Shown: piece after piece, positions 49,511 through 60,000 of the stretch | Layout: every line of letters begins with the position of its first letter | Position numbering within the stretch: the first letter of the stretch is position 1 | NCBI GenBank assembly: GCA_900323505.1 | Contig: OOIN01000015.1 | Coordinates: forward strand, 744,001 to 808,000 | DNA length: 64,000 nucleotides | Origin: Ustilago trichophora | Lineage: Eukaryota > Basidiomycota > Ustilaginomycetes > Ustilaginales > Ustilaginaceae | Direction of reading: 5' to 3' | Made by a program: the position numbers and the translations under genes | The notes under the pieces: model-generated | Databases searched by the model: none | Seen by the model: the letters and a program-made list of their open reading frames with translations, nothing else | Told to the model about the DNA's origin: nothing

Positions 49511-52500
49511 ATGCAAGTGGCAACTCCCACGCCGTCACCGGCGCCACACACTCTCAGTCCGTCAAGACCTGGACTTGGCCCCGATGGATTCGGCTTGGCC
49601 GATGCCAAGCCAGCGCCTATCATCAATGCTTCCCCACGACGTTTGCGCAGAAGTCTGCGGCTTTCCGGAGCAGCTCTCTCATCTCCACAGAACTTGTTGA
49701 ACAAGGAGAATGTGGGCGCATCTCCAATGAATCAGCCATCCACCTCTGCAAAGACCCTCGACATCGGCATCTCCGAAAGCAACAAGCTCAGCAGCAGCCC
49801 CCGCATCGGCTCTCCTTTGTCAGGCAGTCCGGCACTCCACTCTTCACCTCTACGCTCACGTAGCTCTCCCATCCGCATCGAATCGCCATTGCGCCGCTCC
49901 CGAATGGCTCAAAGCGATGACATCGTCTCGTCTTCGGACGAGTCGGACGACTCGACGCTCGTCTTCTTCGGAAAGCCCTCTTCGGCAGAGAAGAAGAAGC
50001 GCGTGCACTATGAACAGCGAGTCCTCGAAAAGCGTCTCAAGCACAAGGACAGTCTCGACCTGGCAAGACGGCGACCTATCAGCTTTAACCCGGACGACAC
50101 CATGCTCATCGATGACCAGCATGCTTTTGGCTGGTCGTGGAACAAGCCAACTCCCACACCTTCACGGCCTGGTATGATGCTGCTCTCGTCCCCAACGCTG
50201 TCACCCGCCGTCCCCGACTCTCCATCCAAAGGTCGTAGCAGCACACGTAACTCGTCACCCGATTCACCCCTCATGGTATTGAACGATGATCCAGCTCCGC
50301 ATCAGCCACCACCTCTGGACACCACGCGGTTGGAGAATCCGGATACACGCGAATCATCTGAAAAAGCTAGCTCGAAAGCTACTCAAGAGTCACCAGATGG
50401 GCCGGGAACTACTCAACTTGTCAAGGAGACGGAAGCACCGATCCAAGTTCGAACCGAGAGTCAGACAGTTGAACTCAAGAGTAACGATAAACAGGACGTC
50501 AACCCCTTTATAGTTGCCCAAAACAGCCCAGCCAAAGATTCTGCTCCCAGGAGCCCGTCCAAGCAGCGTCCAGAGTCTCCACGACGAGCCCAGAGCCCGG
50601 TTCGCTTGATCGAGACACTCATCGGAGCTACCATGGCTCACAACAGAGATTTGACCTCTCCTATGCGCTCGCCTCGACGCTCACCCAGATTGTCACTACG
50701 AGCTCTGCAGCTCTCAACATCTCCGACAAAGGCTACTGGCAGCGGACTGTTTTTTGGCCCATCGACACCTTTTCAACATTCTCTTGCCGCTCAACAAGCT
50801 ACGCCGTTTCAACAGTCCACTCCTTTCCAGCAACCTGCTGCCGTTCAACTCGTCCCGCCAAGCACTGGTCTTTCTCGGTTTGCATGCCTGCAGAACCTCT
50901 CCTCGCTCAACAGAGCCCCAGAGACGCCCGCCAACAGTGCCTTGTCGATGCGGATGGCACATCACGCCGTTCTCCCTTCCCCCTTCATCTCTGGAGGCAT
51001 CTTCGAGCCCTTGGCAGAAGCATCGTCCGTCGGAACTACAACGCATGAGAACCCATCGCAGTCTCCAGTTAGGCCGTTGCGAGCGCCCAACGTTGGACAA
51101 CTCACTCCATCTCCCTGGAAGCAGAGCGCGAGCGTCAATGAGCAGGCAGTGGTTGCCGATTCCATGCTTCGAAGCTCCTCCCCCTCAAAGGCAGCTCCGG
51201 TCCCTGGTACACCCTCAGTCAGGTTCGTCGAACCGGAGATGCACACTACGCCGAGCCGGACAGGCAAGGCTAAGAACGGAGAGACGCAAGGAGCTCGCTC
51301 GCCTTCGCCCGCGAAAGCCCAGATCATCACAGATGTTCTCATATCACCAGAGCAATTGTCAGAGTTGCAATTGGAGCCTCAATCATCACCTGCTCCCGCT
51401 CGCGATGGAGCTGGTTCAAATATGGAGATGCCTTCGACACCACCGTCAGTCATGGCCGAGTCCAAAACAGAGTCACCCGGTCCTGTCTTCAGGCAAACTG
51501 CTCGACGAGTCCCCATTCATCAGCACGAGGCCGACTTTGGTGTCAAGGTCTCCCCTGAGAAACTCTCCTACTCGCCTCGCAAGGCGTACGCCAATAGCTC
51601 TGCCCGCACCAACGATTTTGGTGCCAAGTCGGAGAGGATTCCAGCGCGTAGAGTCCCCGTTCAGTCAGCACCAGCAGCGCGTCAGACTTCCGGTAAACAG
51701 GGCGAGCTGTCCGCACCGACGGCAGCAAGAGTCCCAAGTGTGGCTTCAAAGGCGGCAAGAACGGCCAACGCCGGTGCAAGCAGAATCGGCAGCCAGGCTA
51801 CAAGCCTTCCTGCCGCTGCGTTGTCTCGTACTGTGTCTGCCACAGCTGCGGCTACCTCTGCGGCTACGTCTGGCGCAGCTACAAAGCAATCTGCAACGAG
51901 ACTCGTATCTTTAAGTCAGGGACCATCTGTAGCATCAAAGGCATCGCGTCTTCAGCGTCCAGCATCGACCGCCTTTGGGAACCCGCCTAGCTCGCCTTCC
52001 AAGCAGGCGCGGTCTCTCAGCGGGCTGCCACGGCCAAAATTGGCACCACCCGCCGCCAGCGCTGCCCTGGGCGCAGGTCCAGGATCACGTCTGCCCCGGC
52101 CGGCGACATTGGGCGCAACGGCGAACGCAGCTAGGCCAGCGTCCAGGCCGGTTCCCATGGCCATTGCCAGGCTCGCTCCCGCTCAACAAGGTGTACACCG
52201 TGCCGTTGCCGCATCGACAACTCCAAAACCGCAAGACGCAGCGCCGGTCAGTGGAAGTCCAGTCGAGGCTACACCTACATCAGAACCGTCAGACCCTGCG
52301 CAAGATGAGGAGATGAAGGACGCAGTCCTCGTAGCTCTGGAACCAAGCGTGGCAAGCCCTGAAGCAGAGGTCGCTGTAGCTCGGCTACCTGATTTGCAAG
52401 TCATTCAGGCCGAAGAGGTGGCGAGCAGCTCTGTTCCTCTGCGTAGACAGATTCCATCGTCAGCACTCCGAGTGCCAGTTGCGAGAGCAGATGCCGATGC

Positions 52501-53599
52501 CCAGTCAGACTCTGTTGGACAGGCATTGCAAACAAAGACGGCTAAATTGATGTGCAGGGCAGTTGAGACGGCACCCGCTCGTTCTTCAAGCCCTGTCGTG
52601 GCAGCGCCTCCAGCTAGGCCGCCACCTTCAGCGCGCTCAGCTCCTCCAGTCATGCTGGATCCAGAACAGCAGCGGCTGCGATGCCTAGCAATGCAAGAAA
52701 AGGCGCGCAACCGTACCCCGAAGCTGAGCTCCAGCGTCAGTGCTCCGACAAGCTCTGACGTTGAAGAGCTTCCCTCGAGCGAAGCAGGCGCGGCTGGAAG
52801 TTCACCGCAAGCCAACACTGTTGAGCAATCTCTCGCTGGTGCAACTGGGCCCACTGGCGCTCCATCAGCTGCTGAAGCTTTGGCAAGCAAGCATGCCGAG
52901 GCTATGGATGCAGCCTCTATAATGTCTGCGCCATCAAGCGCGCCTGGTACTGCCACCGGAACGGCAGCAGCCGCATCGACCACCACATCGACAGGACGGC
53001 CTTTACGGTCGACTCGCTCAGCCTCACGACCTCTGACACCATCAGCGACACGTGTTCCTCCCTCCCGAGGGCGTGCATTGAGCTTGAACGACATTATCGC
53101 TGCGCGCAAGATTGATGTTCCTCTTTCCTTGACTGACCAGCTGCGATTGGCAGACACTGTCAACAAGAAGCACAACGAGAAGACGCTGGCGCGGTACAAG
53201 ATCACCAAAGTGCAGAGGCCATACGAACGCCCACCCAGCCCTGAGCGTCACGACCACGAGCCAGAGGCGTGTACCATTATCGACGACTCGGGCAGCCACC
53301 GACAAGGAAAAGGTGATCTCGCGCCTTATTCGACGCCGATCAAAGGCTCGTCAACCGGCTACGGGTCCTTGGACGGCCGCAAGTGTGTGCGCTGGTACCG
53401 TCCGCTCTTTGTGGGTAAGGGTGCACAATACGGAATTCGGACGTCAGAGGCCAGACCAGCGCTCAAGCCGATCCAGTATGAATTGGATAGGATGGGCAAC
53501 AAGGTTGCTACGGGCAACTCGCCCAAGCTCAGCAAAGGCCAGTCGATCGTTATTTATCGCAACTACTTCAAGGGCGAACCTGAGCCCGCTGATGACTAG
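49511..53599 (+). CDS. Large Ser/Pro-rich protein with KEN box and many SP/TP sites; family unknown
   Basis: I do not recognise this 1362-residue single-exon protein. It is disordered over most of its length, with very many SP/TP motifs often followed by basic residues (SPRRLRRSLRLSG, SPRRSPRLS, RSPSKQRPESP), the pattern of CDK substrates. A KEN box is at 65-67 (NLLNKENVG) next to RxxL-type D-box candidates near 47-51, as in APC/C targets. Ordered-looking parts are KKKRVHYEQRVLEKRLKHKD (about 161-180), DDTMLIDDQHAFGWSWNKPT (about 196) and above all the C-terminus from about 1191: SLNDIIAARKIDVPLSLTDQ, ARYKITKVQRPYERPPSPER, then RKCVRWYRPLFVGKGAQYGI and GQSIVIYRNYFKGEPEPADD. A mitotic or nuclear role is inference. 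The length and single open frame make the gene itself secure. Confidence 0.85.
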   Translation: MQVATPTPSPAPHTLSPSRPGLGPDGFGLADAKPAPIINASPRRLRRSLRLSGAALSSPQNLLNKENVGASPMNQPSTSAKTLDIGISESNKLSSSPRIGSPLSGSPALHSSPLRSRSSPIRIESPLRRSRMAQSDDIVSSSDESDDSTLVFFGKPSSAEKKKRVHYEQRVLEKRLKHKDSLDLARRRPISFNPDDTMLIDDQHAFGWSWNKPTPTPSRPGMMLLSSPTLSPAVPDSPSKGRSSTRNSSPDSPLMVLNDDPAPHQPPPLDTTRLENPDTRESSEKASSKATQESPDGPGTTQLVKETEAPIQVRTESQTVELKSNDKQDVNPFIVAQNSPAKDSAPRSPSKQRPESPRRAQSPVRLIETLIGATMAHNRDLTSPMRSPRRSPRLSLRALQLSTSPTKATGSGLFFGPSTPFQHSLAAQQATPFQQSTPFQQPAAVQLVPPSTGLSRFACLQNLSSLNRAPETPANSALSMRMAHHAVLPSPFISGGIFEPLAEASSVGTTTHENPSQSPVRPLRAPNVGQLTPSPWKQSASVNEQAVVADSMLRSSSPSKAAPVPGTPSVRFVEPEMHTTPSRTGKAKNGETQGARSPSPAKAQIITDVLISPEQLSELQLEPQSSPAPARDGAGSNMEMPSTPPSVMAESKTESPGPVFRQTARRVPIHQHEADFGVKVSPEKLSYSPRKAYANSSARTNDFGAKSERIPARRVPVQSAPAARQTSGKQGELSAPTAARVPSVASKAARTANAGASRIGSQATSLPAAALSRTVSATAAATSAATSGAATKQSATRLVSLSQGPSVASKASRLQRPASTAFGNPPSSPSKQARSLSGLPRPKLAPPAASAALGAGPGSRLPRPATLGATANAARPASRPVPMAIARLAPAQQGVHRAVAASTTPKPQDAAPVSGSPVEATPTSEPSDPAQDEEMKDAVLVALEPSVASPEAEVAVARLPDLQVIQAEEVASSSVPLRRQIPSSALRVPVARADADAQSDSVGQALQTKTAKLMCRAVETAPARSSSPVVAAPPARPPPSARSAPPVMLDPEQQRLRCLAMQEKARNRTPKLSSSVSAPTSSDVEELPSSEAGAAGSSPQANTVEQSLAGATGPTGAPSAAEALASKHAEAMDAASIMSAPSSAPGTATGTAAAASTTTSTGRPLRSTRSASRPLTPSATRVPPSRGRALSLNDIIAARKIDVPLSLTDQLRLADTVNKKHNEKTLARYKITKVQRPYERPPSPERHDHEPEACTIIDDSGSHRQGKGDLAPYSTPIKGSSTGYGSLDGRKCVRWYRPLFVGKGAQYGIRTSEARPALKPIQYELDRMGNKVATGNSPKLSKGQSIVIYRNYFKGEPEPADD

Positions 53600-54060
53600 A
53601 CAGATTAGAAATGATGTAGAAATCCACTTAAATACCTTGGAATGTAGCAGGGTTGCAGACTGGAAAGCATGTCGTCCAAGCTTGTGAGCTGGCTGTGATT
53701 CGCACGAGAAGACCAAGTGGAGTGGTTGAGCATTTTTCTTCGGAACACGGACATGATGCTCAATGCTGTGGGATTTTGATTTTTTTTTTTTTCTTCTTCT
53801 GCAGAAGGAAATGGTGTGGCACAGGAGAAGAAAAAAAACCCTCCCGGAGGTTGGACTAAGCCTAACCCATCGCGCAATCGAGCCTGTCCAACACTGGATT
53901 CGCAACATTCGACTTCTATCTTACACACCCACCATACCCTCGTCTGACAGCCCAATCGATAGCGCCATCGGAAAGCATCCGGAAGCGTGGGAATGCTGTT
54001 GAAGACACAGTAATCATCGGAACTCATCCTACACATCTCCGCCGTCGCAGTCAGTTGAAG
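53600..54060. promoter_or_regulatory. UTP10 promoter region
   Basis: A 461-bp spacer between tandem genes. It has a T-rich tract at about 53779-53791 with C/T after it, and an A run near 53830. No clear TATA box. The upstream in-frame TTG at 54055 is not used as a start. Confidence 0.5.
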
Positions 54061-57000
54061 ATGACCTCGTCTCTGGCTGCTCAGTTGGCCAATGTACGCT
54101 CGCACAATGCCGAGCGACTCACCTCGTCGGCATCTTTGGTCAAACACACATCATATCTCTTTCCTCCCAAAACTGCAGCTCAGCAGGACCTCTTCACCGT
54201 TCATGCCCTCGGTGCCAGCGGATGGACCGAGCTCTCTGCGGAGGATGCTTCTCTGCAAAAGTGGTCTAGCTCAACGCTCCTCTTTGGCGACGAGAGCAGA
54301 AGCATGGACCGCCTCATGCTGCCAAAGGAGGACAACGATGCCATCGACAAGGCTGTCGAGCAATTTCTTCATCTCGCTTCGCCCTTCCTCCTCTCGAAAG
54401 GAGCCTCCAAGTGTCTAGAGTGGCTCGTTCGCCGTTTCCGTATCCATGAGTTCAGTGTCGAAGACGTGCTCGCTGCTTTCTTGCCATACCACGACACTCA
54501 GCAATTCGCTCGTATGCTCTCGATCTGCAAGCTTGATGACAAGCCACACCTGCAGTTTCTGCTATCTGTCAAGAAGACCGCCAGCCCTCTACCTGCAGGT
54601 GTGTTGCATGCTGCCATCCTTGCCCCAGCCACCACCACCGCCAGCTTGGATCTGCTTCGTTGGATCTCGGGGCTCGTGGCCAACCATGCTGCAGCTGAGC
54701 TCCATGTCGCCCCGCATCGCGCCCTCGTCAACTTTTGGACTTCGACCTTGGTCCAGGTTTGCGCTGCTCGCTCGCGTATGGACGACCACCAACAAGTTGC
54801 CGGCCTCTCCAAATCGACTAGCAACTCGAAAAAGTCGGCAAAGACTCGTGCAGCTGATGCACAGGCGATCCTCACGGTGCTCCTTCCTTCCGCCGTCAGG
54901 GTGGCCGGTTCCGCTTCGCTCGGTCAGGATGCGCAGATTGGAGGTTTCATGCTGCTCTGCACCATCGCACAGTCCTTCCCCCTCAGCAAGGAAGCCATTC
55001 AGGGCATCTTTACCAGCTTGGCAAAGCTCCTGTCTGCATCACACGTTTCCCCTGCCGTCAGCCGCGCCCTCATTTCGTGCGCATTCGCCCTCTGCTCCAG
55101 CTCCAATGCAGTCCTCGACCCGCTCACTACACAGTCAACCCACGCCACAAGATTAATCCCCGACAGCTTGACCGCTATGTTCGTCTCGTCTCCTGATGCA
55201 GGTAGCTCGATCGGTGCGCTTACCAAGCTCTACGACGCCCACGCCTTTTTGACACACTTGTCCGCTGCGCTCATCGCCCGCCTTTCCCATGGTCCTTCGG
55301 CCGACCTTCTCATCACACTGCTTCGAGGTCAAGCTGTGCAGGATGCGCTCTGCATCCAGGCCAGCGAGCTGCTCCTACGCCTCCGACTTGGTGCCCTTGT
55401 TGGCTCATCGCAAGCACCCGAGACTGCCTTCGAAGCCCACTTTGCCAGCGAGACCATCGACGAGGCGCACAAGAACCGTCTCCGTGTCCTTCACACCGTG
55501 CGAAGCCGCAAGCCTCAGGCCTTTGACACCGCTCTTCGCAACTGCACCCGCAAGGACCAGTCCGAAGCGCAGATTGCTGCCATCTGGCAGACTGTTCAGG
55601 CTGTCCTTGCGCTCGAATCTGGCACGTCTCTTGACGAAGCTTCCAGTGGCAGGCTTGATGGGCAGGGCAAATCCGACATCCTTTGGCTTTCCATTCACTC
55701 TGCCGAAGCATCGCAGCGCTCGCTGGCTCTCAAGCAGCTCTACAAAGACATTCAGGGTGGACGTGCTCTCGCCCACGACACCATGGTGCGCGAGGCTCTT
55801 CACGCCCGCATTCAGGACTCTTCGGTTGACGTCCTTCAGGTTCTCTACTCGCAACCTACTGCCTTGCTTGAAGCCTTTGATGCGAAGACTCTTCTAACAA
55901 TGGTAGCAGAGGCGCTCGAGGAAGACAAGATCCCTGTTGAACGTTTCAACCACCACCTCTCGTTCCTTCTGAACGCCTTCTTGAAGCGCCACGCGGATGT
56001 CAAGAACGAGGTTGCTCAACATGCCGTATGGCCTTACCTGCTGCATAGCCCATCTCGGAAAGCGATTGCAAGCTCAGTCGTCAAGCTAATCTCACAAAAT
56101 AAGAACGTCGATGGTCTCCTGAACGCTATCGCTTCCTCTGTGGACGAATCGATGGCTCCTGCCGATGTTAACGACGCCATCGCAAAGGCTGCTGCAGTCC
56201 ACCTCTCCTCGCTTCACACCATCGACCGCAACGGCTGGGTCAATTTCCTCCGCACAACTGCTCGCCCGTCCCCGGGCACCGGCTCCGCAGTCGCCATGTC
56301 GCGAGACTTGTCTCTGTTGACTTTGCTTCACCTTTCTGCCGAGCTCGAGGGTGACGACTTTGTCTCTCTCGCCGACTCCACCCTCCAATCTATTGTCTTG
56401 CCTTCACTCTCTCAGACGGGTGCCCTCACTGCAGAGCAAACCAAGCAGCTCTCGGCCGCCGGTCTTCAGGAGACCCTCAAGGCTTCCCAGCACATCAAGC
56501 AGCTCGAGACGCTCTTCAAGGAAGCCGGTACCGAACAGAGCGCTTGCCTTCTGGTCAACTACCTCTTGACTCAGCTCGTTCGTCGTGTTGCCGTGCCTGC
56601 ATCTGACGCCTTCCTCACCTCGCAAGTGTCGGCAGAAGTTGCAAATGCCAAGACGCTGCTCGGAACTCTGTATTCGATCGTAAATACTTCCGCTCTACCC
56701 GCGTCTTTGCCTAATCTGCTGTTGCAGATCTTGCTCCTCAAGACAGGCGATTCCAGTCTGCCCTTCCTCGCCTCGGTTTGGACCAACACCTCGGCCCCCT
56801 ATAGCGCCGCTGTGCGCCTGGCTGCACTGCGCCACGCTGATGCCTACCTGCACGCTCAAGTTCAAGCTAGCTCGCAGCAGGAGCCCAAGGACTTCCAAGT
56901 CGTGGTACCGCTTTTGCTCGTCGCTCTGGCCGATGCCGAGGCCGCCATCCGATTGGCTGCCATCTCTGGTCTCGAGCATACCCTCCAGATCTGCAAGCGA

Positions 57001-60000
57001 GCTGGTGACATGTCGAAAGCTTCCAAGAAGAAGGGCAAGGAGCTCGACATTTACGGCTACGAGTCGTTCCATGGCGCCGAGACTTCGGATGCCATGCAGT
57101 ACATCGACTTGATCTCGCTCGTCTTCTACCTCGAGCATCTCCTGGAGCGCAAGTCGGGATTCCGAAACGATGCTGCGGTGCTGTCTCAGCTGCACGGCGA
57201 GCTTCTCCGAATCGGGCGTCAGGATGGACGCAAGGAGGTTAGCCACAAGCACGCCATGGTCTGCTTCATTGTCTCGCACATCCTTTGCATTGACTCGCTG
57301 CCTAGTCGCCTTGTGCTGCTGCAATCGCTCGCTGCTGTCAGCGACGCCGCCAAGCTCGAGATGCTGCTGCCGCTCATCCGCACCTTGGTTGAAGGCAACG
57401 TGGCTGCAGTTACAAAGGGTCTGCGCACCAGCGAGGACCGCGAGCTCTATCTCGAGCTTCTCTTCGCATCGTACGACCGCAGCTGCCGTGCTCTGGTCGA
57501 GGATGCTTCCACCGGTGCTTGGCCTGTCTACCTCGAGGCGGTCTCAGGCAAGGACGGCAAGCGACTCGTTCAGAAGGCCGCTGTTCGAGCACTTGACAAG
57601 GCCGGTCTCTTTGCCGCCTTGTCGCCCAGCATGCGCAAGGAGATCTACCTTCACCTCGCCACCATCGTCGCCGACCCATCGCTTCCCGCCTCGCCCGAAG
57701 TCGGATCCGCTTTGCGCGAGCTCGAGGTGGACTCTGCTATCCTCATCGCTGTCTTCTCTGAGCTCCGCGAGACGATCACCTCCAAGGCGCTTAGCGGTCC
57801 CGAGTCCAAACGAGCCCGCATGTCGCTGGGTTCGGACGAAACGATGAAGCGCACCTGTGCCATCCTCGTCGCTGTCCTCGAGACGGCGGTGGGCAGTAAA
57901 CTCGTCTGCTCTGGCGTCCTGCTCTATGAGCTCTTTGAGGTGCTCCGCGTGGCTGTGGACCTGCACTCGGGTCTGCTTACCACCAACGCCGAGCAGATGA
58001 TGCAGCTCACCATGTCTTGCATCGAAAAAGTGCTCCAGGTGGTGCCCGATTCCGCTGCAGCCATCCCTGCCGAGGTGGCTCAGGCTCTACGCGTCGATAT
58101 TATTGTCAGTGTTGTCAAGTCATCCAACAACCCTCAGACCTTCCAGCACGCACTGCTGCTCCTGTCCAAGATCGCCAACATCGCCCCCGAGGCTGTGCTA
58201 CACAATGTCATGCCAATCTTCACCTTTGTCGGCTCCACCGTGCTGCAGCGCGACGACGCATTTAGCTTCTCCGTTGTGGAGAAGGTGTTGCAGAGCATTG
58301 TCCCCGCGCTGGTAAGCTCGCTCAAGGCCAGCGTCGTTGCCAAGGAAAGCAAGTTTGCACTTTTGTGTGAAGCGAGGGCGTTTGTACGCATCTTTACTGA
58401 TGCTGCCGCGCACGTTCCTCGTCATCGCAGGCAGATGTTCTTCCGACTGCTCGTCGACATTCTGGGTGCCGATGACTTTGCTGCTGCCGTGGCCATGTTG
58501 CTTGTGGACCGATCGGCGCACAAGATCGTCAAACAGCCCAAGTCGGATGCCGAGCAGACACTGCAGCTACCGCTTGCTGTAGTCTCGCCTCACAGCGCCA
58601 TGGTGCAGGTGCGCGTGCTTCAACAAGTTTGGGAGGAAGTTCTGCGTATCTGCGCCAACCGCGATGAGACTGACTCGCTCAGCGAGCTGGTCTTCCTCGA
58701 CCGAGCCGGCCGCCTCGACAAGGAGCACGTCGACCACGAGTCCGAGCCCCTGCGACAGGTTCAAGCGCTCATCATGTTCATTCGCCATGTGCTCAAGTCC
58801 AAGATGTTCGCTGAGCAGATTGAGGGTGTTCCAGCCAGCGAGGTTGGTCCAGAACTCGAGACTTTCATCCGGCTCGCGCTGGAGACTGTGGCAAGAACCC
58901 GCTCCAGCCAGCCCGCAATCGCCGCCCTCACTCTCGAAGTGCTGGACAGCGCCATGCCTTTCGCGCCCGTCCCCAACGTCTTGGCTGTCGTATCCACTTT
59001 GGTCGAGGGCGATGATGTGCCGCGCAAGACGAGCGGTTTCTCGCTCTTTGCCAGCCGCGTTGCTGCTATGGCGCCAGGCTCGGCCGATCGAATTACTGTC
59101 ACCACCTTCACGCCAACCATTGTCAAGGCTGCCATCGACGTCATCCAAGGCTCTCTTGCCTCCTCGCAGGGAGGCAGCGATGCCGAGGCTCTTCGCCAGG
59201 CCGCTCTGGATGCACTCAAGACCATTTCTTCCTCGGCTCAGCCCGCAGAACACGGTCCGCTGGCTTCGACCCTTCCCGTCCTCGTCCAGCTGGGCAAAGT
59301 CGGCGTCGAGGCAGAGGGAGGCAACCGCGCCGTGCCATCCGCAGCTCGCATCAGCGTCTTTTCCATCTCCCGCCGCCTCACGACAAAGTTGGGTCCCCGT
59401 CTCATCCCCCACATCGCTGCATTGGTGCCCTTCTGCTTATCCATCGTCTCGCTGTCTTCTAAACCTGCTTCGGCTGGGGACAGCGATGAGGAGGACGAGA
59501 AGGCTTCCGCTGCACGAGGCGTCAACTCGAACGTCTCCTCTCTACGCACAGGTGCATTGGACACCTTGACCGGGCTATTTGGCTCCGTGTCGACCTTCAT
59601 GACCTCCTACGTGCCCGAGATCATCCGTATGTCGACATCGCCCGAGCTGAAGCAAGCCATGTCGAGCGCCAGCGGATCTTCCACTGCCAGCGAGCGCTCA
59701 CTCAACCTCCTCATCTCTACGTTGATCCGCAAGGCCCCTGCCAAGGAGGTGTTTGAGGCAACCTTCAAGGTGTGGGATGATGAGTTTGCTTCTCCCAACT
59801 CTGATGCTGAGATCAAGGCGGAGCGCCTCGTCGGCATTTCTGAATTCCTTGGTCGTGCTCTCCGCCAGAGTGACAGGGAAGCCATTAGCGGCACCTACAA
59901 GTTGGTCTACCGCTTTTTGCTGCGTGCGCTTGACCTCCGCCGCACAAGCATTGGCTCGAAAGATCAGAAGCTTTCGCAGACCGCCATCGGGCGGGTTGAA

